Shown: positions 35,605 to 45,611, numbered from the stretch's first letter. The stretch is 64,000 nucleotides of DNA from Bacteroidota bacterium (GCA_037133915.1 JBAXND010000004.1:62001-126000), one strand, 5' to 3'. Notes: generated by a model from the sequence alone, not told the origin. Numbers and translations are program-made.

Positions 35605-37116
35605 ATGTTAGACCAGAAAATGCAGCTTCGGCTGCTTCAGAAATTATCTCCTCAACAGATTCAACTGATGAAACTGCTGCAATTGCCCGCTATTGCATTG
35701 GAGCAGCGTGTAAAGCAGGAACTGGAAGAAAACCCGGCTCTTGAGATGGACGATGAAGAACCTGTAGCCGAAGAACAGGAAATTAATGATGAATTCGGTG
35801 ACAGTGATGTTGAAAAATCGGACGAACAGTCTGAAATTGATGAAGAAAAAAGAGAAGAAGAACTGGCGAGGGAAGAAATAAGTATCGAAGATTATATCGA
35901 CGATGATGATATCCCCTATTACAAACTCCAGACAAATAACACCAGCCCGGACGAGGAAGATGACCACCGCGAAAACAGGTTTACATCGAGCATTTCTTTT
36001 CAGGAATTGCTGTTCCAGCAACTGGGAATGCGGAAGCTTGACGAACGGCAGTTTGCTATTGCTGCTTACATCATAGGCAACCTCGACGACTCCGGCTATC
36101 TTAGCCGTGAACTTACGGCCATTGTTGATGATCTGGCCTTCAGCCAGAATATTTTCACAAACAAAGAAGAATTGCTCGAAATCCTCATGTTAATCCAGGA
36201 ATTCGAACCTTATGGCGTTGGTGCACGCGACCTGCGCGAGTGCCTGATGATACAGCTGGAACGCAAAGAAGAACAGACACCGGCCATTACGACAGCTTTA
36301 GGTATTCTGAGCAGACATTTCAAGGAGTTTACAAAAAAACACTATGATAAAATCGCGAAAAAAGCAGAGCTCAGTCCCGATGAACTGAAAGACGCGATTA
36401 ATGAAATATTGAAGCTGAATCCAAAACCGGGAAACTCTCTGGTAGATTCAACCAAGCCCGACCAGTATATTGTTCCCGATTTCCAGATAAATGTTGAAAA
36501 TGGCAAGCTGGAGCTCACGCTGAACTCACGCAACATGCCCGACCTCCGCATCAATCGCACCTTCGCCGAAATGATTGAAACCTATGGTAAAGACAAAGCC
36601 AAAACCGATGCGCGTCAGCGCGACGTACTGGTTTTTGTAAAACAGAAACTGGATTCGGCAAAATGGTTCATTGACATGATCAAACAACGGCAGGATACGC
36701 TGTATAAAACCATGAGCGCTATCATGCAGTACCAGAAAGAATATTTCCTGCTGGGCGACGAAACCAAGCTCAGACCGATGATTCTGAAAGATATTGCAGA
36801 AGTTGTTTCGCTTGATATTTCAACCATCTCACGCGTTGCCAACAGCAAATACGTACAAACACCTTACGGCACCTTTCTACTTAAAAGTTTCTTTTCCGAA
36901 TCACTTCAAAATCAGGAAGGCGAAGAAGTTTCAACACGAGAAGTTAAAAAAATACTGACCGACTGCGTTGCCGCCGAAAACAAACGGAAACCCGTTACCG
37001 ATGAACAGTTAATGAATATCCTGAAAGAAAAGGGTTATAACATTGCACGTCGCACGGTTGCCAAATACCGTGAAATACTAGGCATTCCGGTAGCCCGATT
37101 ACGCAAAGAACTGTAA
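35605..37116 (+). CDS. rpoN: RNA polymerase sigma-54 factor
   Basis: 503 residues. Region I is glutamine/leucine-rich (LRLLQKLSPQQIQLMKLLQLP), where activators act. Region II is strongly acidic (about 50-125). The core-binding domain, the HTH (MILKDIAEVVSLDISTISRVANSKY) and the RpoN box ARRTVAKYRE near the C-terminus are all present and recognise -24/-12 promoters. It needs an AAA+ activator such as the one at 4.4 kb. A near-consensus TATTTTG (one base short of TAnnTTTG) lies at 35557-35563. Confidence 0.97.
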   Translation: MLDQKMQLRLLQKLSPQQIQLMKLLQLPAIALEQRVKQELEENPALEMDDEEPVAEEQEINDEFGDSDVEKSDEQSEIDEEKREEELAREEISIEDYIDDDDIPYYKLQTNNTSPDEEDDHRENRFTSSISFQELLFQQLGMRKLDERQFAIAAYIIGNLDDSGYLSRELTAIVDDLAFSQNIFTNKEELLEILMLIQEFEPYGVGARDLRECLMIQLERKEEQTPAITTALGILSRHFKEFTKKHYDKIAKKAELSPDELKDAINEILKLNPKPGNSLVDSTKPDQYIVPDFQINVENGKLELTLNSRNMPDLRINRTFAEMIETYGKDKAKTDARQRDVLVFVKQKLDSAKWFIDMIKQRQDTLYKTMSAIMQYQKEYFLLGDETKLRPMILKDIAEVVSLDISTISRVANSKYVQTPYGTFLLKSFFSESLQNQEGEEVSTREVKKILTDCVAAENKRKPVTDEQLMNILKEKGYNIARRTVAKYREILGIPVARLRKEL

Positions 37117-37137
37117 ATCGCCGACGCCGTACTGCTG

Positions 37138-37749
37138 ATGGAAACTAAAATTGCAAAAATTATTTCTTACATCTGTCATCCTTTGTTTGTCCCGACACTG
37201 GTATTCATTGTCCTGATAAATCTGAATATTCCGGGCTACCCCTCACTTAACACAACTACCAAATTTCTTGTTCTGTCATTGATGATTTCTGCCACCGTGC
37301 TGCTGCCGGTCGTGTTGTTTTCATTATTCCGCCGCAAAGGAATAATCCGTTCATTCCAGATGGAAACACGCGAAGAACGCATCTATCCTTACGGAACGGT
37401 TGCCATAATTTACTATGCTGCATTTACAATGTTCCGCTATACCGGACTGCAACCACTCTATTCATTTTATCTGCTGAACATAACCCTGCTGGTATTGATT
37501 GTTCTTATAATAAATATCTGGTGGAAAATAAGTGTCCACATGGTTGCACTGGGCGGCGCAACCGGCGTGTTTATCGGACTGGGATACCGTCTTGGACTGA
37601 ACCTGCAGTCATTCATCATTCCGTTAATTTTAGCGTCAGGTCTTACCGCTTATGCGCGACTGCATCTGGACGCACACAAACCGGCACAAGTGTATATCGG
37701 TTACTGTTTAGGCTTGATTCCGATAATACTCATCTATCTGATGTATTAG
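37138..37749 (+). CDS. PAP2-like polytopic membrane protein
   Basis: 203 residues with six hydrophobic segments. Three short motifs lie where PAP2 phosphatases keep their catalytic residues: METREERIYPY (for KxxxxxxRP), SVHMVALGGATG (for PSGH) and LHLDAHKPAQVYIG (for SRxxxxxHxxxD). The histidines remain but the phosphate-binding arginine pattern and final aspartate are altered. It may be a divergent lipid phosphatase or a binding protein of the same fold. It follows rpoN by 21 bp and is likely cotranscribed; I have no stronger evidence for its function. Confidence 0.65.
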   Translation: METKIAKIISYICHPLFVPTLVFIVLINLNIPGYPSLNTTTKFLVLSLMISATVLLPVVLFSLFRRKGIIRSFQMETREERIYPYGTVAIIYYAAFTMFRYTGLQPLYSFYLLNITLLVLIVLIINIWWKISVHMVALGGATGVFIGLGYRLGLNLQSFIIPLILASGLTAYARLHLDAHKPAQVYIGYCLGLIPIILIYLMY

Positions 37750-37774
37750 CAGGTAATATTACAATTTCAGGGAA

Positions 37775-37814
37775 TAAAAAAAAACCGGTGACCGAGCCAT
37801 GCCCAACCACCGGT
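37775..37814 (-). terminator. Intrinsic terminator of the outer-membrane barrel gene
   Basis: On the minus strand ACCGGTG-type arms (37808-37814 with 37784-37790, 7 bp, 17-nt loop) are followed by a run of nine T (37776-37784). It lies between two convergent genes. Confidence 0.7.
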
Positions 37815-37836
37815 AGTATCAATTATCTGTGCAATC

Positions 37837-38583
37837 CTACATTGGAGTGATGGTGATACCAACACTTATAGGATACATATCAGGACCTTTGTCTTTTTTG
37901 AACAGCGGTGTCAGTGAATAAAATGCTGACAAAGAAACGTACTTCCATCCAATGCGTGCAATAGCACCGTAATGATAGCCCATGATGTTCGGAATGCCGT
38001 TCTGTTTCTCTTTAATGTTCAGCGTAGGATCAATGGGATTCGAAAAATCGTCGCCGCTGTATTTACTGTGGCTGCCAATCGCCATACCGCCTTTGGCACC
38101 AATGGCAAATTTGAACTGGCTGTTCTTGGTTCTGAAACGGAACTCAAGAGGAATATCAACATAAACTACGGTGAGCTTATTCACTTTATAGCTTACATCC
38201 GTTCCGCTAACGGATTTGGACGGTATCTTTTGAAATACCACTTTCCCCGTGTAGTTCAGGTTTGTGTCCACTTGTCTGGCAAGAATTCCGTCGCTGTAAA
38301 GATTATGACAGCTGATACCGGCTCCGAGTCCAATGCTGAAATTTGTTTTCCCAAGCGGCAGATCGCGCATGCCGTAAACATTGACACCCCTGTTAAACCA
38401 GGTTGTACTCATGAGCGAACTCGACGGAAGCTTCTGCCATAAATCGGTAAAAAGGTCAACAACAATTCTGTCACCCTGTTCCAGCTTTCCTTCTTTCTTT
38501 TTATTGCCCTGGTCTTCTTTATCTTGTGCTACAAGGTTGGTTGCGAATATGATTGCAACAACCAAAAACATTATCTTTTTCAT
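37837..38583 (-). CDS. Outer-membrane beta-barrel protein
   Basis: 248 residues. A signal peptide (MKKIMFLVVAIIFATNLVAQ) is followed by a charged stretch (KEDQGNKKKEGKLEQGD) and alternating hydrophobic strands typical of an 8-10-stranded barrel: FSIGLGAGISCHNLY, VYVDIPLEFRFRTKN, FKFAIGAKGGMAIG, AIARIGWKYVSLSAFYSLTPLF, and a last strand ending near the C-terminus. It resembles the PorT/OMP_b-brl_2 group in layout, but no assignment to a specific transporter can be made. An imperfect -7 element (TATCTTTA) lies at 38608-38615. Confidence 0.8.
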   Translation of the reverse strand: MKKIMFLVVAIIFATNLVAQDKEDQGNKKKEGKLEQGDRIVVDLFTDLWQKLPSSSLMSTTWFNRGVNVYGMRDLPLGKTNFSIGLGAGISCHNLYSDGILARQVDTNLNYTGKVVFQKIPSKSVSGTDVSYKVNKLTVVYVDIPLEFRFRTKNSQFKFAIGAKGGMAIGSHSKYSGDDFSNPIDPTLNIKEKQNGIPNIMGYHYGAIARIGWKYVSLSAFYSLTPLFKKDKGPDMYPISVGITITPM

Positions 38584-38705
38584 TTGTCGGAATTTTTAAT
38601 TTCGGGGTAAAGATAAATAAATTTCAGATATACTATTTGATGTGTCCGATGCAACTGATTTATGGGACTGCATCCTGTCAATAACGATGCCGGAATGCAA
38701 ATATT

Positions 38706-39371
38706 TTAATCGGTCAGGATAAATACATTATTCACCGCATCCGCAAACCGTTCAGCAATCCTTTTATATAATCTGTTTGAAAATGGATAAGCGGCAAATG
38801 CCTCTGCAAGACTTCTGTAATACCATTCCAGTTCGTGGTAAGGTGCTCTGAACCGCTCAAACACACTCATATAATGGTCGCGGCGGCGGTTTAACAACGA
38901 TTCGGAGCCTTCTGAATACGCTTCCAGATTGTGTTGCGCGAACTCCTCTTTCTTCTCATTGATATCCGTAAGTATGCTCAAAATATTATCAAGCTTGTCG
39001 GCACAAATCACAGCAGCTTCATCTTCGGCAAGTTTAGGAATATGCCCCACATGCTCGTTTTTTCGTTCTTTCCAGGATGCAAAAACCTTTGGTTTTTCAG
39101 TTGCGGCAGCCACCATACGGCCTACATCAGAACCAAATTCCCGTTTTATTTCCATGATTGTGACCGGAGTGTCTTCAACCGTATCATGAAGTATGGCGGC
39201 TGCAACCATTTCATCGGTAGCGCCCGCTCTGATTAGAATTGATGCGGCATTCATCGGATGTGAAAAATAAGGCAATCGCGTACCTTTGCGATACTGTCCG
39301 CGATGCGCACGGGCTGAAAACTCTATAGCTCTGAATACAATCCCGGGTTTTATACGCTCAAATAAACTCAT
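38706..39371 (-). CDS. Stand-alone HD hydrolase of the SpoT/Mesh1 type
   Basis: 221 residues: one HD domain without a synthetase, TGS or ACT domain. Motifs match (p)ppGpp hydrolases: AHRGQYRKGTRLPYFSHP, AAAILHDTVEDTPVT (metal HD and catalytic ED), and a later ADKLDN aspartate. It may hydrolyse (p)ppGpp or a related nucleotide in the cytoplasm, like small alarmone hydrolases. No (p)ppGpp synthetase is in the window. It is single, with its own promoter element, and is followed by a 122-bp gap to the barrel gene. Confidence 0.87.
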   Translation of the reverse strand: MSLFERIKPGIVFRAIEFSARAHRGQYRKGTRLPYFSHPMNAASILIRAGATDEMVAAAILHDTVEDTPVTIMEIKREFGSDVGRMVAAATEKPKVFASWKERKNEHVGHIPKLAEDEAAVICADKLDNILSILTDINEKKEEFAQHNLEAYSEGSESLLNRRRDHYMSVFERFRAPYHELEWYYRSLAEAFAAYPFSNRLYKRIAERFADAVNNVFILTD

Positions 39372-39393
39372 GGTACTCCGTTGATTTCAGCTG

Positions 39394-39401
39394 CAAAGAT
39401 A
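39394..39401 (-). promoter_or_regulatory. -7 promoter element for the HD hydrolase gene
   Basis: TATCTTTG on the minus strand, a perfect TAnnTTTG, 22 bp before the ATG. Confidence 0.5.
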
Positions 39402-39440
39402 ATCCATGCATTCCTTTCGCCGAAAGCGCAGTCGCAGAAT

Positions 39441-42400
39441 TTAAATGATAAGCGTAATGAGCCCGACGTAGCGGTGTGTTGCACCTGAAAGTTCCTTGAT
39501 GCTGATTACGTAAGTATAGACTCCCTGTGCGCAAACATTTCCCGAATAGCTGTCGGCCCCGTCCCATCCTTCATTCTGGTCGGTTGTGCTGAATATTTTC
39601 CTGCCCCAGCGGTCAAAGATATACATCTCAAATTCGCCGGTATTGGTTCCCATTCCCGAAGGAAGGAAAACATCATTCCGTCCGTCATCGTTTGGCGAAA
39701 AAGCATTGGGAATAAAGAAGGCATAGGCGTCATTCACTCTCACATAATGCGTCACGGTATCATAGCAAAGCCCCTGATAATTGGCAATCAGAATTACAGC
39801 AAATGTGCCGGTATCGCTGTACACGTGGAATGGATTCTGCTGTACAGATTTATTATCATTGCCTGTTAAGGGATCTCCGAACCGCCATTTCCAATTTGTC
39901 GCATTTTGCGACTCATCTATAAAGTCAACTTTCGGAAAGTCAGATGTTGTAACAGCAGGACGCGCTTCAAATTCAGCCGTTGGGGTAATAAAAGCGTGTA
40001 TGGTGTCGGTAAACGTAACAACACAACCATCAATAGTAAGTGCCGTCATAGACACCGGGAAATCATCGGAAGTAGTGTATGTATGCTCAGGATTTAAATC
40101 AACCGATGAGTTATTGCTGAACATGAAATCACCAAAGTTCCAGATCCATGATGAATCCATGATATCCGGACCCGGAATAAATTCAAAATCTACCGTAAGC
40201 GGAAGACACCCTTGTTTGGGAAGCGCCGTAAAAGCTATATTACCTCCGGGATAAACGTTCACTGTAACTGAAGCGGTACCCGTACAACCACCGGCATCGG
40301 AGCCAATAACATTATAAGTTGTCGTAGATTGTGGAGTTGCAATTACCGAGGCAGCTGTTACAGTGTTTAATCCGCTGCCCGGTGACCACGAATAATTTAA
40401 GCCTCCGGTTGCCGTCAGACTTACCGACGTTCCAGGGCATATAAACGGATTTGCCGGCACGACCTGTACCTGCAATCCGCTGGCAGTATTAATCGTAACC
40501 GTTGCGCTAGAGCTGCAACCGTTCAGGGTTCCTGTAACCGTATAAGTAACAGGCGCCGCCGGGCTGCATGTCACACTGCTGCCCGTTGTTGATGAAAGAC
40601 CGCTTGCCGGACTCCATACATAAGACGATGCCCCGCTAGCAGTCAGAACGCCGGAGCCGCCAATACAAATATTCGGATTGGCAGGCGTTACCTGAATTAC
40701 GGGCAATGCAATAACTGCAATGCTTTGGGTTATAGAATTTGTACAGTTATTACCATCCGTATATGTGTAGGTGATAACATGCGAACCGGCTCCTGCCAGT
40801 GCAGGATTGAAATTTCCGCCATTCACTCCACTTCCGGAATAGATTCCGCCTGCAGGAGTGGCATTACTCAAGGTGTAAACCGGAGCGTTCACACATATAT
40901 CAGGTATCGCAGGGAAATTCATCACGGGTAATGGATTCACGGTAACGGTTACACTTGTTGTTGACGTGCATGAACCCAATGTGCCGGTAACAATATAGGT
41001 GGCTGTTGACAACGGGCTTGCTGTTACCTGCGATCCGGTAACGGCCGACAATCCATTGGCCGGTGACCATGAATAGCTTGTTGCCCCTGATGCGGTGAGT
41101 CCAGCTGAACTGTTATAACAAATTGACGGATTTGCGGGCGTAATTACAACTGCCGGATTCGGATTTACCACAACTGTAACTGAAGCAGATGCCGTGCAGC
41201 CAAACTGATCTGAGCCGGTAACCGTATAAATGGTAGTGGTTGCAGGATTCGCACTTACGCTTGTCCCTATCGTTGCTGAAAGACCGGTGCCCGGCGTCCA
41301 GGTATAACCCAGTCCACCACCGGCAGTAAGTGTAACAGACCCATTCGCACAGATTGCCGGATTTGCCGGTGATACCGTAATTACCGGCAATGGCACCACA
41401 GTAACAGTGGCCACATCAACAGCCATGCATCCATATGCATCTAAAACAACAAGCGAATAATTGGTAGTGATAACAGGATGTGCCACAGGTGCCGCAAGGT
41501 TAGGATTGCTCAAGCCTGTTGTGGGGTTCCAGCTATAGGTAATACCCGTACCGGTACCAGAGCCATTCAGCGTAAATGTTGATGATGCACACATACCTAT
41601 AGTGCCATCAGGACCGGCGTTGGCTGTTGGTAAAGGATCAAGAGTTATTACAACATTATCTGAACCCGTACATCCATATTTATCAGTCACCGTAAGCGTA
41701 TATGTTGTGCTGATTGCCGGATGTGCCAACGGATTGCTGATTGCAGGATTACTAAGTCCACCTGCGGGAGACCACGAATAGGTAAACGGACCGGCTCCGG
41801 CAGCACTGCCGCTAAGTGTGGTTGTAGAAGTTGAACAGCTCCCTATTGTCACATCATTCCCGGCATTGACAACCGGTAAAGTGCTTACAGTAACAATTAC
41901 AGCATCCGATGATGTACATCCATAGATATCTGTCACTGTAAGTGTGTATGTTGTGGTACTGGCCGGATGTGCCGTAGGAGTATCTATTGAAGGATTGCTC
42001 AGTCCACCTGCAGGTGTCCAGGCATAGGTAAATGGTCCTGATCCAAAAGCTGTACCGTGCAAGGTCGCTATTGACGTGTTGCAACTTCCTATTGTTGTGT
42101 CCTGACCTGCACTTACAACTGCAAGCGGATTCACTGTAATAACCACATCATCTGAAGTTGTGCATCCGTAAGCATCTGTTACGGTAAGCGAATAAGTGGT
42201 CGTGCTGCCGGGCTGTGCCACCGGATTCGCAATATTCGGATTACTTAACCCACCTGCAGGACTCCATGAATAACCAAGAGGTGCTGTACCCGTACCGCTG
42301 CCGGTCAGGGTTGTGCTGGAACTGCTGCATGAGCCTATCCCCGCATTGGCACCGGCATTGGCTGTTGGCAATGGGTCTAATGTAACAACCACATCATCAG

Positions 42401-45400
42401 TTGCAGTACATCCATAAATATCGGTCACTGTAAGTGTGTAGGTAGTTGTGGTCGATGGGTGTGCTACAGGATTCGCAAGATTCGGATTACTCAAACCCGA
42501 CGACGGACTCCATGAATATCCTAAGGGCCCTGCGCCCGTACCACTTCCATTAAGGGTTGTAGTTGAACTATTGCAGGTGCCAATATTTACATTGTTTCCG
42601 GCACTTGCCGTAACACTCACATTTACCGTTACTATGACAGCATCGGTAGCTGTACAACCATAAACATCCGTAACCGTAAGCGTATAAGTTGTGGTTTGAC
42701 CGGGCGTTGCCACCGGATTCAATATTCCCGAGTTGCTGAGACTCGATGCCGGACTCCATGAATAGCTGAGCGGACTGCTGCCTGTGGCCGTACCATTCAG
42801 GGTTGTACTTGATCCCGAACATGCTCCGATTGTAATATCAGTGCCGGCACCTGCCGTTGGTAAGGCGTCAACCGTAATGACAACATCATCGGAAGCACTG
42901 CATCCGTAGGTATCTGTTACCGTAAGCGTATAGGTTGTTGTGGTTGAAGGATGCGCTGTTGGTGTTGCAATATTTGGATTACTCAAACCCGTTGAAGGCG
43001 TCCACACAAAGGTCAGAGGTGCTGTGCCTGTGCCACTTCCGTTGAGCGTCGCAATGGAAGATGCACAGCTACCTATTGAAGCATCCGTTCCGGCATTGGC
43101 TGTAGGCATCGGACTTACAGTAATGACGACATTATCAGTTGCAGTACATCCAAAAATATCTGTAACAGTAAGTGTATAAGTCGTAGTTGACATTGGATGT
43201 GCCGTTGGTGCCGCAATATTGGAATTACTCAGACCGGTTGTGGGATTCCATGAATACGATAATGGTCCCGAGCCCGTCCCGCTTCCATTTAAAACTGCAT
43301 TGGATGTTGAACAAATTCCAATCGCCGCATCATTCCCGGCACTCGCTGTTGGCAAAGGATTTACCGTTACAGTAACGGAATCTGTTGCCGTACATCCATA
43401 CAAATCAGAAACCGTAAGTGTATAAACAGTTGTTGAAGTCGGATGCGCCGTCGGATTTGAAATAGTTGAATTATTCAATCCTGTTGAAGGAGACCACGAA
43501 TATCCGAGCGGAGCATTGCCGGTACCGCTGCCGTTCAGCTGATATACGGAGGATGCACAAACGCCCACGCCTCCTCCCGGACCGGCATTGGCCGTCGGAA
43601 GTGGATGAACGGTAACGGTAACACTGGCCGTACCGGTGCAACCCGAAGTTGTTCCGGTTACAACATACGTTGTGGTTGTTGAAGGATTGGCAACCGGATT
43701 ACTAATATTGGTACCGCTTAATCCTCCCGCAGGCGACCAGGAATAGCTGCCCGCTCCAGACGCCACAAGCTGAACACTGCCCCCTGCACATATTGAAGCA
43801 GAGGAAGGAGAAATAGTAATGACCGGATTCGGGTTAACGGTGACATTGATACAAGTATAGGTACTGGCGCCACAGACATTTGAAGCATTCACACAAACCT
43901 GCCCCGAGCCTGTACCGAAAATGACACTGATAGACGTACTTCCCTGACCGGAGTTTATGAAAGAACCGTTGGGAATCGTCCATGTATATGATGTTGCACC
44001 GGTAACCGATGCTATACTGTACGTTTGTGTGGATCCCGCACACACCGTAAGCGGACCGGTAATTGCGCCCGGTGCGGCAGGGGCAGGTGAAATAACAATT
44101 GTAATGCAGGTTGCCGAACTTGTTCCGCAAGTATTTGAAGCTGTAACACAAATATTCCCACCTGTAGAACCAAACGTCACAGTAAGACTTGTTGTTCCTT
44201 GTCCTGAATTAATAGTGGCTCCTCCCGGAACCGTCCACGTATAAGATGTTGCACCGGTAACGGCACTTATGGAATACGTAAATGTTTGCCCGGGACACAC
44301 TGCCGTCGTACCCGAGATGGGACCGGGAGCAGCCGGAGGCGGTGCAATGTTTATTGTAATACATGTGGAAGAACTGCTGCCGCAGGTATTCGAGGCCCCA
44401 ACGCAAATGGTTCCGGTATTCGAGCCAAATGTCACAGAAATGCTGGTGGTTCCCTGCCCTGAATTAATTGTTGAACCCGATGGAACTGTCCATGTGTATG
44501 AAGTCGCTCCGGGTACAGCCGAGATAGAATAAGTAAATGTTTGCCCGGGGCAGACAGCCGTTGTGCCGGTAATAGAGCCGGGTGCGGCAGGAGGTGCAGC
44601 AATAGAAATTGCAGTGCATGTTGAAGCACTTGTACCACAACCATTAGCTGCGGTAACGCATATATTTCCGCTGGTTGCGCCTGCTGTAATTGTGATGGAG
44701 GTGGTACCTTGCCCCGATGTAATGGTTGATCCGGCAGGCACAGTCCAATTGTACGATGTGGCACCTGATACCGGCGATATTGAATACGTATATGACTGAC
44801 CTGCGCACAATGAGGTCGGTCCGCTGATTGCTCCCGGCTGTGCAGGTGGCGGGGCAATACTTACGGCAAGACAGGTAGGGGAACTGGTTCCGCAGCTATT
44901 CGAAGCGGTAACACATACATTCCCCCCATTTGAGCCGGCTGTAATGGTGATTGAAGTAGTGCCCTGACCCGAAGTTATCGTGGAACCCGAAGGAACAGTC
45001 CAGTTGTATGAAGTGGCACCTGTTACAGAAGAAATGGAATAAGTATAGCTTTGTCCCGGACAAATGGTAGTTGGACCTGAGATAGAACCCGGCTGCGGTG
45101 GCCCGCCATATGAACTCGGCTGATACGTAAAAACAAGCACCACTCGTTGTGTGCAAATTTCGGTACCATAAGGTTGCGGATTAGCATAAAGAGTATTGAT
45201 ACCACTATAATTATATCCGGGAAAACCGCAGGGAAATGAAGCAGTACAGCTGGCGGCATTGCAACTGCCGCAATAGCAACTGTGAGCCCCGTAATTTACA
45301 GCCGAACACACCAATGTGCCATTTATAGAGGTTGGAACACTTGAAGCGGAGCAATCAGCAGCATAATATGTTACAGATATGGCAGTAACAATGTTGCCTG

Positions 45401-45611
45401 CAGGAACAGGATTGGTAAACGTTTTAGTTTGCTGTGATGCCTGGCAACAGCCACAACCACTGCTACCGATGCACATATAGTCAGTGCCGCAAACACTGCA
45501 ACAGCCCCGTGACTGGGCTCCGGTATAGTAAATCGTAACCGTGGCCGTTTGCGGAAACGCTTGAAATGAAAGAAGAATGGTGATACAATAGAGTAAGAAT
45601 CTGATCCTCAT
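39441..45611 (-). CDS. Giant T9SS-exported repeat protein (2056 residues) with type-B sorting domain
   Basis: Order: signal peptide (1-21); a cysteine-rich module of unknown family (about 22-173, some 15 Cys); five 82-85-residue PKD-like repeats (A type, about 174-595); one Ig/CHU-like repeat; nine repeats of about 82 residues (B type, about 672-1408, each with an IGxC and a YGC cysteine); four more Ig-like units and one divergent unit; two true PKD domains (WNFGD and WRFGD motifs); and a C-terminal gliding-motility domain from FFIPNAFSPNDDGRNDVF, the type-B T9SS signal. It is probably a surface adhesin. Neighbouring repeats are very similar, indicating recent duplication. An imperfect -7 element (TACTTTTA) lies at 45651-45658. 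Confidence 0.92.
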   Translation of the reverse strand: MRIRFLLYCITILLSFQAFPQTATVTIYYTGAQSRGCCSVCGTDYMCIGSSGCGCCQASQQTKTFTNPVPAGNIVTAISVTYYAADCSASSVPTSINGTLVCSAVNYGAHSCYCGSCNAASCTASFPCGFPGYNYSGINTLYANPQPYGTEICTQRVVLVFTYQPSSYGGPPQPGSISGPTTICPGQSYTYSISSVTGATSYNWTVPSGSTITSGQGTTSITITAGSNGGNVCVTASNSCGTSSPTCLAVSIAPPPAQPGAISGPTSLCAGQSYTYSISPVSGATSYNWTVPAGSTITSGQGTTSITITAGATSGNICVTAANGCGTSASTCTAISIAAPPAAPGSITGTTAVCPGQTFTYSISAVPGATSYTWTVPSGSTINSGQGTTSISVTFGSNTGTICVGASNTCGSSSSTCITINIAPPPAAPGPISGTTAVCPGQTFTYSISAVTGATSYTWTVPGGATINSGQGTTSLTVTFGSTGGNICVTASNTCGTSSATCITIVISPAPAAPGAITGPLTVCAGSTQTYSIASVTGATSYTWTIPNGSFINSGQGSTSISVIFGTGSGQVCVNASNVCGASTYTCINVTVNPNPVITISPSSASICAGGSVQLVASGAGSYSWSPAGGLSGTNISNPVANPSTTTTYVVTGTTSGCTGTASVTVTVHPLPTANAGPGGGVGVCASSVYQLNGSGTGNAPLGYSWSPSTGLNNSTISNPTAHPTSTTVYTLTVSDLYGCTATDSVTVTVNPLPTASAGNDAAIGICSTSNAVLNGSGTGSGPLSYSWNPTTGLSNSNIAAPTAHPMSTTTYTLTVTDIFGCTATDNVVITVSPMPTANAGTDASIGSCASSIATLNGSGTGTAPLTFVWTPSTGLSNPNIATPTAHPSTTTTYTLTVTDTYGCSASDDVVITVDALPTAGAGTDITIGACSGSSTTLNGTATGSSPLSYSWSPASSLSNSGILNPVATPGQTTTYTLTVTDVYGCTATDAVIVTVNVSVTASAGNNVNIGTCNSSTTTLNGSGTGAGPLGYSWSPSSGLSNPNLANPVAHPSTTTTYTLTVTDIYGCTATDDVVVTLDPLPTANAGANAGIGSCSSSSTTLTGSGTGTAPLGYSWSPAGGLSNPNIANPVAQPGSTTTYSLTVTDAYGCTTSDDVVITVNPLAVVSAGQDTTIGSCNTSIATLHGTAFGSGPFTYAWTPAGGLSNPSIDTPTAHPASTTTYTLTVTDIYGCTSSDAVIVTVSTLPVVNAGNDVTIGSCSTSTTTLSGSAAGAGPFTYSWSPAGGLSNPAISNPLAHPAISTTYTLTVTDKYGCTGSDNVVITLDPLPTANAGPDGTIGMCASSTFTLNGSGTGTGITYSWNPTTGLSNPNLAAPVAHPVITTNYSLVVLDAYGCMAVDVATVTVVPLPVITVSPANPAICANGSVTLTAGGGLGYTWTPGTGLSATIGTSVSANPATTTIYTVTGSDQFGCTASASVTVVVNPNPAVVITPANPSICYNSSAGLTASGATSYSWSPANGLSAVTGSQVTASPLSTATYIVTGTLGSCTSTTSVTVTVNPLPVMNFPAIPDICVNAPVYTLSNATPAGGIYSGSGVNGGNFNPALAGAGSHVITYTYTDGNNCTNSITQSIAVIALPVIQVTPANPNICIGGSGVLTASGASSYVWSPASGLSSTTGSSVTCSPAAPVTYTVTGTLNGCSSSATVTINTASGLQVQVVPANPFICPGTSVSLTATGGLNYSWSPGSGLNTVTAASVIATPQSTTTYNVIGSDAGGCTGTASVTVNVYPGGNIAFTALPKQGCLPLTVDFEFIPGPDIMDSSWIWNFGDFMFSNNSSVDLNPEHTYTTSDDFPVSMTALTIDGCVVTFTDTIHAFITPTAEFEARPAVTTSDFPKVDFIDESQNATNWKWRFGDPLTGNDNKSVQQNPFHVYSDTGTFAVILIANYQGLCYDTVTHYVRVNDAYAFFIPNAFSPNDDGRNDVFLPSGMGTNTGEFEMYIFDRWGRKIFSTTDQNEGWDGADSYSGNVCAQGVYTYVISIKELSGATHRYVGLITLII
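41388..43598 (-). repeat. Nine tandem B-type repeats (about 246 bp each) within the giant gene
   Basis: Each unit encodes about 82 residues on the plan PTANAG...IGxC...LNGSGTG...YSWSP..GLSNPNI..P.AHP.STTTYTLTVTD.YGCTATD..VTV.PL. Cysteines are placed so that each unit can form one internal disulphide. Confidence 0.9.
43827..45092 (-). repeat. Five tandem A-type repeats (about 253 bp each) within the giant gene
   Basis: Each unit encodes about 84 residues: PG.ISG, CxGQ.YTYSIS, GATSY.WTVP.GS, INSGQGTTSI, C....SN.CG.....C. There are four cysteines per unit in the first copies. Copies 1-4 are the most similar. Confidence 0.9.

Noticed and set aside
39441-45611. The long tandem repeats as a CRISPR-like or non-coding array
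   Set aside because: The units of about 246-253 bp are in frame, encode complete Ig/PKD-like domains, and run through one continuous 2056-codon frame.
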